A stretch of 64,000 nt of DNA from Actinomycetales bacterium (GCA_016710385.1 JADJVX010000026.1:1-64000); one strand, 5' to 3'. Shown: positions 49,901 to 60,100, counted from the stretch's first letter. Program-made: numbers and translations. The notes: a model not told the origin generated them from the sequence alone.

Positions 49901-51467
49901 TGCCCATGAGCGCCGACCTGACCGGAGCCACCCGCCACGCGGCCCTGCAGAGACTGGCCGCCGAGCGTTACGACGTCATCGTCGTGGGCGGCGGAGTGAC
50001 CGGCGCCGGTGTCGCGCTGGACGCCGCCAGCCGCGGGCTGCGGACCGTCCTGGTCGAACGCGACGACCTCGCCATGGGCACGTCCCGGTGGAGTTCGAAG
50101 CTCGTGCACGGCGGCCTGCGCTACCTGGCCAAGGGCGACCTTGCCGTCGCGTGGGAGTCGGCCCGCGAGCGCCACCACCTGCTCACCCGGATTGCGCCGC
50201 ATCTCGTGCGCCCGGTGCCCTTCCTCATCCCGCTCGACGCGACGACGCGTCCGGCGTTGGCCGCGCTGCTCGCGGCGGGCATCCACGCCGGTGACCTGCT
50301 GCGGGTCGCGGCGCTGACCCCAGGGTCGGCGCTGCCGCGCCCCGGCGGATCGGCACGACCGAGGCCCTCGCGCTCGCCCCGGGTCTCACCACCGACGGGC
50401 TGCGCGGCGCGATCCTCTATCTCGACGGCCAGCTCGAGGACGACGCCCGCCTGGTCGTCGGGCTGGCGCGCACCGCTGCCGCGCATGGCGCGGACATCGT
50501 CACTCGTTGTGCGGCGAGCGACTTGACCGCCGATTGCGTGCAGCTGACCGACCTGCTCACCGGCCAGACGCTCACCGCCCGGGGGATGGTCGTCAACGCG
50601 ACCGGCGTGTGGGCCGCCGACCACGCACCGGGGCTGGCGATGACGGCCAGCCGCGGCTCCCACCTCGTGGTGCGCGCCGCGTCGCTGGGCTGGCCGCGCG
50701 CGGTGGTGTCGACCGCGGTGCCGGGACATTTCGGGCGGTTCGTTTTCGCCATCCCGCATGCCGACGGCCTGGTCCACATCGGCCTCACCGACGAGCCGGC
50801 CCCCGGTGTCGACGGCATCGCCCCTGCGGTCCCCGACGCCGACGAGACCTTCCTGCTCGAGACGATGAGTCGCGCCTTCGCGCGTCGGCTCACCCCTGCC
50901 GATGTAGTCGGGCGGTATGCCGGGCTGCGGCCGCTCGTCTCGGCCGCCGGCGGGGGCACCGCGGATATCTCGCGGCGGCACCTGTTGATCACGCCTGACG
51001 GCGGGCCGGTCACCATCGCGGGAGGGAAGTTGACGACCTACCGGGTCATGGCCCGTGATGCCGTCGACGCGGTGGCCCGCCGACTCGGGTCGGCTGCGCC
51101 CTCGCGCACCGCCGACTTGCCGCTGCTCGGCGCCGCGAGCGCAGCCAAGCTGCGGTCGGTCGCGGCGCCGCCGGAATTGGTGCGGCGTTACGGCACGCTC
51201 GCACCCGACGTGCAGGCGCTGGCCGCACTCGACCCCTGGCTCGCCGAGCCGGTCGTGCCCGGACGCTCCACCATCGCCGCCGAGCTCGTCTATGGGGTGT
51301 TGGCCGAAGGCGCGCTCACCGCCGAAGACCTCGTGGAACGTCGGACCCGACTTTCGCTCGTCGACGCCGACCGAGCGGTCGCGTTGGCGGCTGCCCACCG
51401 CGCCCTCGACTGGGCCGCGTCCACCCACGGACGGCTCTGTGCGCCGCGACCGCTGGCGCGCCCCTGA
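49900..51467 (+). pseudogene. glpD: Aerobic glycerol-3-phosphate dehydrogenase with one frameshift
   Basis: From ATG 49900: YDVIVVGGGVTGAGVALDAA (FAD motif), SRGLRTVLVERDDLAMGTSR, SSKLVHGGLRYLAKGDLAVA, through LLRVAALTPGSALPRP. Near 50340 one base is missing in a C/G-rich run and the frame turns to junk. The neighbouring frame continues RIGTTEALALAPGLTTDGLR, GAILYLDGQLEDDARLVVGL, VNATGVWAADHAPGL, GLTDEPAPGVDGI, YAGLRPLVSAAGGGTADISR and GGKLTTYRVMARDAVDAV to the stop at 51467. Corrected length is about 522 residues. It oxidises glycerol-3-phosphate to DHAP at the membrane. Active-site residues are intact, so error or very recent loss are both possible. Confidence 0.9.
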
Positions 51468-51575
51468 CCGGGCGCGGCGCGTTCAGGTCGTGAAGCGCGG
51501 CGCGGCGCGAGTCGGAGCTTGGCGCAGCGCGCCGGAGCATGGTGCGGCGCGGCGCGGTGTCGCCTGGCGCGGGCA

Positions 51576-51601
51576 CGGCATACTGCTGCAACCGTATGCC
51601 G
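51576..51601. repeat. Inverted pair of CGGCATAC octamers after glpD
   Basis: CGGCATAC (51576-51583) and GTATGCCG (51594-51601) face each other across 10 bases, in the 193-base gap before the DUF1272 gene. The rest of that gap is a run of GCGGCGCGGCGC-type low complexity. It may form a weak terminator hairpin after glpD. Confidence 0.6.
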
Positions 51602-51660
51602 GGCAGCATGCGGGTGCGGCAAGCGGGCGTCGAGGCGCCACCACACCAGGGGAGACGACC

Positions 51661-51945
51661 ATGCTGGCAATGCGGCCGAACTGCGAGTGCTGTGACCGAG
51701 ACCTTCCACCGGACAGTCACGAGGCCTTGATCTGCAGTTTCGAGTGCACCTGGTGCCGCTTCTGTGCCTGGTCGGTGCTGGGCGCGGCCTGCCTCAACTG
51801 CGGCGGAGACCTCGCCGCACGTCCGACCCGGGTCGGCGCCGAGCTCGACAAGCACCCGGCATCCGCCGAGCGGGTGGTCTCGCAACGACCGGAGTGCGTC
51901 GCCGCGCGGGAAGCCCACACCCGGCATACGGTCGCCGACGACTGA
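51661..51945 (+). CDS. DUF1272 cysteine-rich protein
   Basis: 94 residues from ATG 51661 with GGGGAG upstream. MLAMRPNCECCDRDLPPDSH, EALICSFECTWCRFCAWSVL and GAACLNCGGDLAARPTRV give the family's nine cysteines in CxCC, CxxxCxxC and CxxC groups, so it should bind zinc. The last 30 residues are variable. Function of the family is unknown. A convergent terminator follows. Confidence 0.9.
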   Translation: MLAMRPNCECCDRDLPPDSHEALICSFECTWCRFCAWSVLGAACLNCGGDLAARPTRVGAELDKHPASAERVVSQRPECVAAREAHTRHTVADD

Positions 51946-52010
51946 GTTCGAGCGCCGTGACGCCCTCGTCGACTAGTTCCCCCACGATGGGCACCCCCTG
52001 AGCACACACA

Positions 52011-52051
52011 GCACGGCACCAGCGAGTGCAGCTCACTCGCCGGTGCCGTGC
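52011..52051. terminator. Two-way terminator between DUF1272 and DUF2853 genes
   Basis: 18-base arms (52011-52028 and 52034-52051) pair with one mismatch around CAGCT. The site lies between two convergent genes, so it probably stops transcription from both sides. Confidence 0.8.
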
Positions 52052-52076
52052 GTGAGAAATGCCTGGGCGAGCCCGA

Positions 52077-52391
52077 TCAGCCGAAGAGACCGAGCTTGCC
52101 GGTGTGCTCGGCGAGCAGGTAGTAGACCGTCACGCGGTTCTTGCGCGAGACGCCCTTGAGCTTGGCGCCGACCGCAGCGAGCGCGGCGTCCTTCTCCTCT
52201 TCGGTGGCCAGGGCGAGCTTCTTGGTGAGGAAGCCCTTCTTCACCCGGTCGAGCTCGGCCTGGTCGGAGAACGACACCAGCGACGAGTCGGCCTTCTGCA
52301 ACGCGATGCCGCAGTGGCGGACGATCCCAGCGATGACCTTGTCATCGGCTTTGGGAGCGTACTTCTTGACGTCAGCAGCCCAATCGGCCAT
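52077..52391 (-). CDS. DUF2853 family protein
   Basis: 104 residues: MADWAADVKKYAPKADDKVI, AGIVRHCGIALQKADSSLVS, then DQAELDRVKKGFLTKKLAL and a C-terminal NRVTVYYLLAEHTGKLGLF. This is the full length of the small helical DUF2853 family, found in many bacteria and structurally known but of unknown role. Single leftward gene; 58 bases separate it from arsC. Confidence 0.88.
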   Translation of the reverse strand: MADWAADVKKYAPKADDKVIAGIVRHCGIALQKADSSLVSFSDQAELDRVKKGFLTKKLALATEEEKDAALAAVGAKLKGVSRKNRVTVYYLLAEHTGKLGLFG

Positions 52392-52449
52392 GTCTAGGAT
52401 CCTTCGATTCGGCAGGGGCCCTCCGCCCCCGATGGCCCCAGGCTAGCCC

Positions 52450-52893
52450 TCAGCGCCCCGGGAGGGCAGCAGGCTCGACGCCAAGTTCTGCGAGCAGCCC
52501 GAGCACCCGACCCTTGATCTCGTCGCGGATCGGGCGCACCGACTCGACGCCCTGTCCCGCAGGGTCGGCAAGCACCCAGTCAAGGTAGCGCTTGCCGGGG
52601 AAATACGGGCAGGTGTCGCCGCAGCCCATCGTGATGACGACGTCGGACGCCTGCACGGCCTCGGTCGTGAGGATCTTGGGCTTCTCGGCGGAGATGTCGA
52701 TGCCCTCCTCGAGCATCGCCTCGCGCACGGCCGGGTTGATCGTCTCGGCCGGCGCCGAACCCGCCGACCGCACCTCCACCTGGCCACCGGACAGGTGGTG
52801 CGTGTAGGCCGCGCCCATTTGCGAGCGGCCGGCGTTGTGGATGCAGACGAAGAGCACCGACGGCCGGGTGTCGGAAGCGTGCAGCTGGCTCAT
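52450..52893 (-). CDS. arsC: Arsenate reductase / low-molecular-weight phosphatase type
   Basis: 147 residues from ATG 52893. P-loop VLFVCIHNAGRSQMGAAYTH with the catalytic Cys-x5-Arg, then ITMGCGDTCPYFPGKRYLDW holding the redox cysteines, and LADPAGQGVESVRPIRDEI with the general acid Asp. This is the LMW-PTP-like ArsC of Gram-positives, reduced by thioredoxin or mycothiol. It reduces arsenate to arsenite for export by Acr3. It is last in the leftward arsD-arsA-arsC run. Confidence 0.92.
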   Translation of the reverse strand: MSQLHASDTRPSVLFVCIHNAGRSQMGAAYTHHLSGGQVEVRSAGSAPAETINPAVREAMLEEGIDISAEKPKILTTEAVQASDVVITMGCGDTCPYFPGKRYLDWVLADPAGQGVESVRPIRDEIKGRVLGLLAELGVEPAALPGR

Positions 52894-52967
52894 GGTGGGT
52901 CCTTTCGGGGTATGCCGGGTGGCTGAGTCGGTGGGTCGCTGGTCGGTGTGGCCTCGTGGGCGGTTGG

Positions 52968-54815
52968 TCAGGCGGGCATCGGGGTGGGCAGGTCGAGCGC
53001 GCTGAGCCGCGACAGAGCGGCCTGGCCGATCGGGTCGGCGGCCAGCATCGGGATGACCGCCGGAGTGCGGCGCCCCGCTCTCGCGGCGAGCTCGCGCACC
53101 CGGGCCAGATGGGGCAGCTCGGCGGCCGCGCGCTGCTGCAGCAGCGGAGACACCGGGGCGGCCGCGCCGAGCGACGCGTTGACGACCCATGCCCACGGGG
53201 TGATACCCGCGCGCTCCAGGTCGGCAGCCAGGCCCTGCGCCTCCAGCACGGGGGTGGCGTCGGGCAGGGTGACGATGACGACCCGGGTCTGCGCGGGGTC
53301 GCGCAGGCGCATCAACGGCGTCGTGTATGCCGTGCCCTCCCCCATCGTCCGCACGACATCGCGGTGATAGGAGCCGGTGGCGTCCATGAGCAGCAGGGTG
53401 TGACCGGTGGGCGCGGTGTCCATGACGACGATGTGCCGCCGGGATTCGTGGACCAGCCGCGAAAACTGCTGGAAGACCGCGACCTCCTCGGTGCACGGCG
53501 ACTGGAGATCCTCGGCGAGTCGGGCCCTGCCGTCGGCGTCGAGGGTGGCGCCCTTGGTGCGCATCACCCGCTCGCGGTAGCTGGCCGTCGCCTCGTGCGG
53601 GTCGATCCGCGACACCGTCAGTCCCGGGATCTGCGCAGCTCCCTGCCCGAAGCTCTCGCCAGCCCCCGTCTCGCCGAGCGCGTCGGTGAGATGGCCAGCC
53701 GGGTCGGTGGTCGTGAGATGCACGGGTATGCCGTGCTCGGCCAGCGCGACCGCGAGGGCGGCAGCGACCGTGGTCTTGCCGACGCCGCCCTTGCCCATAC
53801 ACATGACCAGGCCGTGACCGGCTGCGCGCAGGTCATCGACAAGCCCGCGCACGCCGAGTTCGAAACTCTCGGGGAGGGTGCTGGCGGTTGCCGAACTCCC
53901 CTGCGGGCCAAGGCTGTCCGCTCCCGAGAGCAGTGACCGCAGGGCGTCGACTCCCATGACCGTGCGTGCTTTGAGCGGCACCTGGTCCACCGGGAGTTGG
54001 GCCAGCGCCTCGGGCATCCCGGCCAGGGCGGCCTGCTCGCGGAACCGAATGCTGTCGCGCAACGGGTCTGCCGGGTCGCCCGGATCTGCTGCTGGCAGAA
54101 GGGCGTTGACCACGAGCGTCTGGTTGTGCAGCCCGATCTGCTGCAATTCCGTTGCGGTGCGGGCTGCTTCGCCGAGCGAGCTGGGCTGGGCGCGGGTGAC
54201 GAGCACGAGCTTCGTCAGTGCCGGGTCGCAGAGACGTTGCAGCGCAACGGCATACATCGTTCTTGTCCGGCTCAGCCCAGCCATCGGGCCGAGGCACGAC
54301 GCATCACCCTTGCCCTCGTCGAGGAAGGCGGTCCAATCCCCCGGCAGGTGCAGCAGCCGGATGGTGTGCCCGGTGGGCGCGGTGTCGAAGACGACATGGT
54401 CGTAACGGCCGACGCGTTCGTCGTCGGCGAGCAGGCCGGTGAACTCGTTGAACGACGCGATCTCGGTCGTGCAGGACCCCGAGAGCTGCTCGGTGATCGA
54501 GGCGATGTCGGCGGCGGGGAGCAGGTCGCGCACCGGGCCGACAATGCTCTCTCGGTATGCCGTGGCGGCGGCTTCGGGGTCGATCTCGAGGGCATCCAGA
54601 CCGGGGACTGCGCCGATCGCGGTGACCCGGTCGCCGATGGTGCGGCCGAAGACCTGACCGACGTTGGAGGCCGGATCGGTGCTCACGAGCAGCACGCGCC
54701 GGCCGGCGTCGGCCAGCTGCACAGCGGCGGCGCAGGCCAATGACGTCTTGCCGACGCCGCCTTTGCCGGTGAAGAAGAGGAAGCGCGGGGGGTCGACCAG
54801 GAAGCGGGGGGTCAC
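52968..54815 (-). CDS. arsA: Arsenite-activated ATPase (two-domain)
   Basis: 615 residues in two homologous halves. First half: FFTGKGGVGKTSLACAAAVQ near 15, VSTDPASNVGQVF, FDTAPTGHTIRLLHLPG. Second half: CMGKGGVGKTTVAAALAVAL near 345, TTTDPAGHLTDALGE, MDTAPTGHTLLLMDATGSYH. The cysteines SGSCTTE and SPCTEE are the metalloid-site positions. It normally powers an arsenite pump (ArsB/Acr3) and takes As(III) from ArsD. 34 bases after arsD. Confidence 0.93.
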   Translation of the reverse strand: MTPRFLVDPPRFLFFTGKGGVGKTSLACAAAVQLADAGRRVLLVSTDPASNVGQVFGRTIGDRVTAIGAVPGLDALEIDPEAAATAYRESIVGPVRDLLPAADIASITEQLSGSCTTEIASFNEFTGLLADDERVGRYDHVVFDTAPTGHTIRLLHLPGDWTAFLDEGKGDASCLGPMAGLSRTRTMYAVALQRLCDPALTKLVLVTRAQPSSLGEAARTATELQQIGLHNQTLVVNALLPAADPGDPADPLRDSIRFREQAALAGMPEALAQLPVDQVPLKARTVMGVDALRSLLSGADSLGPQGSSATASTLPESFELGVRGLVDDLRAAGHGLVMCMGKGGVGKTTVAAALAVALAEHGIPVHLTTTDPAGHLTDALGETGAGESFGQGAAQIPGLTVSRIDPHEATASYRERVMRTKGATLDADGRARLAEDLQSPCTEEVAVFQQFSRLVHESRRHIVVMDTAPTGHTLLLMDATGSYHRDVVRTMGEGTAYTTPLMRLRDPAQTRVVIVTLPDATPVLEAQGLAADLERAGITPWAWVVNASLGAAAPVSPLLQQRAAAELPHLARVRELAARAGRRTPAVIPMLAADPIGQAALSRLSALDLPTPMPA

Positions 54816-54849
54816 GACTACCTCGATCGTCGCTCGTGGATGGCGGGAG

Positions 54850-55428
54850 TCAGCAGCAGCCGCCGGTCGACCCGCAGCACGAGTCGGCCGCGACGACCGG
54901 CAGCAGCTGCAGAGAGCCGGGCGTGGCGGAACCGGGCGTGAGCGAGCCCAGCGTGAGCGAGCCCTGCGTCGCCAGAGCGTGGGCTAGCTGGGAGTCGTCG
55001 TCTGGGGTGAAATCCACGTCAGCGCAGCAACCCGTGGCGGCCGCCTCCTCGGGAGTGCAACACAGCTCGTCGGGCTGGTCACCTGAGGTCTCGACCGGGG
55101 CGTCGGCAGCCGCGAGACCGGCATACCGGGAAAGCGTCGCGCGGGAGAGGTAGCTCCCCGTGCCGACGGTGACGCCGTCAACGAGGGTGAGCGGCAGGCC
55201 GGCCGACCCAGCGACCTTGAGGTAGTCGCGCACGATCGGGTTGGCCGCGAACTCGCTCGGATCGATGGCGAGGTTGTAGCGCAGGATGTCGACGCCGCGT
55301 CCGCGCAGATGGTCGAGGTCGGCGGTGAACTGGACCAGGGCCTGGTCGAGCTCGGGCCCGCAGACCCCGGTGGCGCAGCACAGCGCAGGCTCGTAGACCC
55401 GGATGACGGGGGCTGAGGTGGCGGACAT
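54850..55428 (-). CDS. arsD: ArsD arsenite metallochaperone with extended tail
   Basis: 192 residues from ATG 55428. IRVYEPALCCATGVCGPELD has the CC...C arsenite triad (near residues 17-23), then ILRYNLAIDPSEFAANPIVR, GLPLTLVDGVTVGTGSYLSR. The normal protein ends near 120. Here a tail follows with ELCCTPEEAAATGCC, a short in-frame repeat (GSLTLGSLTPGSATPGSL) and the final SCCGSTGGCC, giving two further cysteine groups. ArsD passes As(III) to ArsA and can act as a weak repressor. First gene of the leftward arsenic operon. Confidence 0.88.
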   Translation of the reverse strand: MSATSAPVIRVYEPALCCATGVCGPELDQALVQFTADLDHLRGRGVDILRYNLAIDPSEFAANPIVRDYLKVAGSAGLPLTLVDGVTVGTGSYLSRATLSRYAGLAAADAPVETSGDQPDELCCTPEEAAATGCCADVDFTPDDDSQLAHALATQGSLTLGSLTPGSATPGSLQLLPVVAADSCCGSTGGCC

Positions 55429-55497
55429 AGGCGGCCCTTCGCTGGGTGGTGAGCGACACGGCATACATCGACGGTCGTCTATGCCAATCCAACTGAA

Positions 55498-55519
55498 CAT
55501 ATGGACACTTGTCAATGTG
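55498..55519. promoter_or_regulatory. Candidate ArsR operator in the arsD/arsR gap
   Basis: CATATGGACA (55498-55507) and TGTCAATGTG (55510-55519) match as inverted repeats at 8 of 10 positions with a 2-base centre, in the AT-rich 109-base divergent gap. The position, 18 bases before the arsR start, suits repression of both operons. Confidence 0.55.
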
Positions 55520-55537
55520 ATCACTAGCATCGGTGCC

Positions 55538-55930
55538 GTGACAACCGCCCCGCTTACCCTCCCGGCCACGGGACCGGACGTCGACATCTGTTGCGAAGGC
55601 GCCGACTGCGCGCTCATCCCGGATATGGAGGCGACCGAGTTGGCCGAGGTCTTCAAGGCGCTCGCCGACCCCACCCGCGTCCGACTGCTGGACCATCTGT
55701 CTCGGAGCGTGAGCGGCACGGCCTGCGCGTGTCACCTGCCCGAATCGCTCGGCATCAGCCAGCCGACGCTGTCCTTCCACATGAAGAAGCTGCACGACGC
55801 CGGCCTGGTCACCCGCGAGAAGCGCGGACGCTGGGTGCACTGGACGGTGCGGCCGGAGGCGCTGGCGCGGGCGGTGGCCTACCTCGGGTTGCCGGCACAC
55901 GGCATACCGGCTGGGGGTGCGTGTTGTTGA
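55538..55930 (+). CDS. arsR: ArsR family metalloregulator
   Basis: 130 residues from GTG 55538. DVDICCEGADCALIPDMEAT at the N-terminus carries Cys pairs. The winged helix reads ELAEVFKALADPTRVRLLDH, ACACHLPESLGISQPTLSFH, MKKLHDAGLVTREKRGRW. A CACHL motif at the DNA-binding helix and a C-terminal GGACC offer thiols for As(III). It releases DNA on binding arsenite. An earlier ATG (55403) would overlap arsD and the operator, so the GTG is preferred. Its stop overlaps the Acr3 start region. Confidence 0.9.
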   Translation: MTTAPLTLPATGPDVDICCEGADCALIPDMEATELAEVFKALADPTRVRLLDHLSRSVSGTACACHLPESLGISQPTLSFHMKKLHDAGLVTREKRGRWVHWTVRPEALARAVAYLGLPAHGIPAGGACC

Positions 55931-57012
55931 GCACCCCGGCGTCGACCACGACGGCGGTCGCGGCGCGGCTGTCCACGCTGGACCGGTTCCTGCCGGCGTG
56001 GATCGTGCTGGCCATGGTCGCCGGGCTACTGCTGGGGCGACTCGTCCCCGGGCTCAATGCGGCGCTGGATGCCGTGAAGATCGGGCAGGTGTCCTTGCCG
56101 ATCGCCATCGGGCTGCTCGTCATGATGTATCCGGTGCTGGCCAAGGTGCGCTATGCCGAGACCGATCGAGTGACCCGCGACCACCGGCTCATGGCGCTGT
56201 CGCTGGTGCTCAACTGGGTGGTGGGGCCGGCGCTGATGTTCGGTCTGGCCTGGGCCTTCTTGCCCGATCTGCCGGAATATCGCACCGGGCTCATCATCGT
56301 CGGGCTCGCGCGGTGCATCGCCATGGTGCTCATCTGGAACGACCTCGCCTGCGGCGATCGCGAGGCCGCCGCCGTGCTCGTGGCGATCAACTCGGTGTTC
56401 CAGGTGGTGGCCTTCGCGGCGCTGGGGTGGTTCTACCTGCAGGTGCTGCCCGGCTGGCTGGGGTTGTCGACGACGAGCGTGTCGTTCTCGGTGGGGGCCA
56501 TCGCGGTGTCCGTGCTGGTCTTCCTCGGGATCCCCCTGGCTGCCGGATTCCTCACCCGGGTGGTCGGTGAGCGGACCCGCGGGAGGGAATGGTACGAAGG
56601 CGTGCTGCTGCCGCGGATCGGGCCGTGGGCGCTCTATGGCTTGCTGTTCACCATCGTCATCCTCTTTGCGCTGCAAGGAGATGCGATCACGTCTCGGCCC
56701 TGGGACGTCGCGCGCATCGCGGTCCCGTTGGTCGCCTACTTCGCGGTGATGTTCGGCAGCTCACTGCTTGCATCGAGAGCGTTGGGGCTGTCTTACGCGC
56801 GGTCGGCGACGGTGGCCTTCACAGCTGCGGGCAACAACTTCGAGCTGGCGATCGCCGTGGCCATCGGCACCTTCGGGGTGACCTCCGGGCAGGCGCTCGC
56901 CGGGGTGGTCGGCCCGCTCATCGAGGTGCCAGTTCTCGTCGCGCTGGTTTACGCCAGCCTGTATGCCGCGCCGCGCCTGTTCCCCGGCGACCCGAGCGTG
57001 CCCTCCCGCTGA
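55921..57012 (+). CDS. acr3: Acr3-type arsenite efflux permease
   Basis: About 363 residues; start GTG 55921 or TTG 55927, both overlapping the arsR end. Ten membrane segments. Family blocks: VSLPIAIGLLVMMYPVLAKV, ARCIAMVLIWNDLACGDREA with the essential cysteine, AAAVLVAINSVFQVVAFAAL, FTAAGNNFELAIAVAIGTFG, VGPLIEVPVLVALVYASLY. It exports As(OH)3, alone or with ArsA. With arsC, arsD, arsA and arsR the resistance set is complete. 152 bases with no gene follow before the synthetase. Confidence 0.93.
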   Translation: MLLSTPASTTTAVAARLSTLDRFLPAWIVLAMVAGLLLGRLVPGLNAALDAVKIGQVSLPIAIGLLVMMYPVLAKVRYAETDRVTRDHRLMALSLVLNWVVGPALMFGLAWAFLPDLPEYRTGLIIVGLARCIAMVLIWNDLACGDREAAAVLVAINSVFQVVAFAALGWFYLQVLPGWLGLSTTSVSFSVGAIAVSVLVFLGIPLAAGFLTRVVGERTRGREWYEGVLLPRIGPWALYGLLFTIVILFALQGDAITSRPWDVARIAVPLVAYFAVMFGSSLLASRALGLSYARSATVAFTAAGNNFELAIAVAIGTFGVTSGQALAGVVGPLIEVPVLVALVYASLYAAPRLFPGDPSVPSR

Positions 57013-57164
57013 AAGGTCTCTGGACCTCGCGCTGACTGGGCGCCGACGTCAACCAGCCCTGCGGAGCCAGCAGTCGGCCCTTCCGAACCCGCCAGTCGTG
57101 GAGGTGGAGTTCGCGGTCAACAGGCGAGGCGACGCGCCGGTCGGGCGGCATAGCATCGGGTCCC

Positions 57165-60100
57165 ATGGACGGCCAGCCCTCTCCCCCGACCTCGCCGCTG
57201 CTGCGTGGTCATCTGGCCCCGCCGCCGCGGACTCTCGTCGACATCTTCAGAGCGACGGTGCAGCGCCACCCTGATGTGCCGGCCCTCGACAACGGCGCGA
57301 CGAGCCTCACCTACGCGGAGTTCGATGAGGCAGCCTCCGACGTGGCCGAGCAACTGATCTCGGTCGGCGTCGGCCCCGGCGCCAAGGTCGGCGTGCGAGT
57401 CAGGTCCGGCACGGTCGACCTCTACGTCGCGATCATGGCCATCCTGTTGGCCGGCGGCGCGTATGTCCCCGTCGACGCCGACGACCCCGACGAGCGGGCG
57501 CGCACCGTTTTCGACGAGGCTGCCGTCACCGCCATCGTCGGCAACGACCTCGTCATCACGGTGCCCGAGCCGAGGGCCACCCAGAGCCTCGACGCCCCGA
57601 TGGGCGACGTTGCCGCGGCGTCGCGGGACGGCATACCGGGCGGTGGTGCGACGTCCCATTCCGCTGCAGCAGCGCAAGCGTCTCCGACGCCCGTGACACC
57701 GCCCCCGGATCCAGATCGGGAGCCGGCGCCGGAGGACGACGCGTGGGTCATCTTCACCTCGGGTTCGACCGGCAAACCCAAGGGGGTCGCCGTCACCCAC
57801 CGCAATGCCGCCGCCTTCGTCGACGCCGAGTCGCGAATGTTCCTGCAGGACAAGCCGATCGGACCCCACGATCGCGTCATGGCTGGTCTGTCGGTGGCGT
57901 TCGACGCCTCGTGTGAGGAGATGTGGCTCGCCTGGCGCTACGGCGCCTGCCTGGTGCCCGCCCCGCGCGCCTTGGTGCGCAGCGGCGTCGACCTGGGACC
58001 GTGGCTGGTCGCCAACGAAGTCACCGTCGTCTCCACGGTGCCGACCCTCGTCGCGCTCTGGCCCACCGAGGCTCTGGCCCGGGTGCGGCTGCTCATCATG
58101 GGCGGCGAGGCCTGTCCGCCCGAGCTCGCGGCGCGGCTGGCCACCCCGGCCCGCGAGGTCTGGAACACCTACGGCCCCACCGAAGCCACCGTCGTCGCGT
58201 GCGGCGCGCAACTCACCGGCGCAGGCCCGGTGCGCATCGGGTTGCCCCTGGACGGCTGGGATCTCGCCGTGGTGGACAGCGAGGGTATGCCGGTCGGTCC
58301 CGGCCAGTCCGGGGAGTTGATCATCGGCGGAGTCGGGCTGGCGCGTTACCTCGATCCGGTCAAGGACGCCGAGAAATACGCCCCGATGCCCACGCTCGGC
58401 TGGGAGCGGGCCTATCGCAGCGGCGATCTCGTGGTCAGCGACGAGGCCGGACTGCTGTTTCAGGGGCGGGCCGATGACCAGGTCAAGGTCGGCGGGCGAC
58501 GCATCGAACTCGGCGAGATCGACAGCGCGCTGCTGCGCCTGCCCGGGGTGACCGGGGCTGCGGCGGCGGTCCGGGCGACCGCGTCAGGGACCAAGATCAT
58601 CGTCGGTTACGTCACCGTCGAGCCCGCGACGCCCGCGACGCCCGCAACGCCCGCAGCCTCGGCAGTGACCGGTGCCGCGCAAGGAGACCACCCGGCATAC
58701 CGTGGCGGTTTTCGACCCGGCCGTCGCCCTCGCCCAGCTCAGGGGTGAGATGCCGGCCGCGATGGTGCCGCGCCTGGCCGTGGTCGACACCTTGCCCACC
58801 CGCACATCCGGCAAGATCGACCGGGACGCGCTCCCGTGGCCGCTCACGCTTGCCGGCGGCGACCAGGGTCCGGCGCTGCAACTAGAGGGCACCCAGGCGT
58901 GGGTGCGCGACCTGTGGGTCGAGGTGCTCGGGGCCGACCCCACCGATGTGCACGACGACTTCTTCGACCTGGGCGGCAGCAGCCTCGCGTCGGCCGAACT
59001 CGTCTCGCGGCTGCGGGAACGTTTCCCCTCGACGACCGTCGCCGACCTCTACGACCACCCGCACCTCGACGACCTCGCGGCCCACCTCGATGCGATGAAG
59101 TCCGCCGATGCGCAGCTCAACGAGACCGTCCACCCGGTGCCGGTCAAGACCCAGGCGGGCCAGCTCATCGCCCAGCTGCCGCTGCGCACCATCGCCGCCG
59201 CCCGCTGGTTGGTCTGGCTCTCCGTCGCTGCAGCCATCGCTCGCAGCTGGCTGGGTCTGGACTGGCTGCCGACCCTCCCCTGGCCGGTCACGGTCCTCGG
59301 CGCCCTCACCCTGCTCACCCCGCCCGGCCGCATGGTGCTCGCCGCGGCCGGTGCCCGCATCGTCCTGGCCGGGATCACCCCCGGCGACTACCCACGTGGT
59401 GGCAAGGTCCACCTGCGGGTGTGGCTCGCCGAACGGCTCGCCGACGAGCTCGGCGCCGCCAACATCTCCGGCGCGGCGCTGGTGCGGTGGTACGCCAAGC
59501 TGCTCGGGGCGCACATCGGCGCGGGCGCCGAACTGCACTCGCTGCCACCCGTCACCGGACATCTGCACCTCGGCAAGGGCTCGGCCGTCGGCACCGAGGT
59601 CGACCTCACCGGCCACTGGATCGACGGCGCCACCCTGCACCTCGGCGCGATCCGCGTCGGCAAGAACGCCCGCATCGGCGCCCGCAGCACCCTCGCCCCC
59701 GGCTGCCGCATCGGTGCGGGAGCCGAAATCGCGCCCGGGTCAGCAGTTTTCGGCCGGGTGCCGCCGGGGGCGCTGTGGTCGGGTGCACCGGCGCGCCCCA
59801 CCGGTGGCTCGCCCAGCGCGTGGCACCGACAGCCCGCGCCGACCCGGCCGCTGTGGCGTGCAGGGTATGCCGGCTCGAGCCTGGTGATCGCGGCCCTGCC
59901 GATCCTGGCCATCGCGGCCGGTGCGGCGGCCGTATCCCCAGCCCTGCGGCATACCGGGTCGTGGTCCGAGCTGGCCGTTGCCGCCCTCAGCTGGCTGCCC
60001 GCGGCGACCGTCGTCGGCGTGCTCACCCTCGCCGGGCTCGTCCTCGCGCTGACCCGCCTGGCCGGGCGGTCGGTCGCCGAAGGCCGCCATCCCGTCGACA

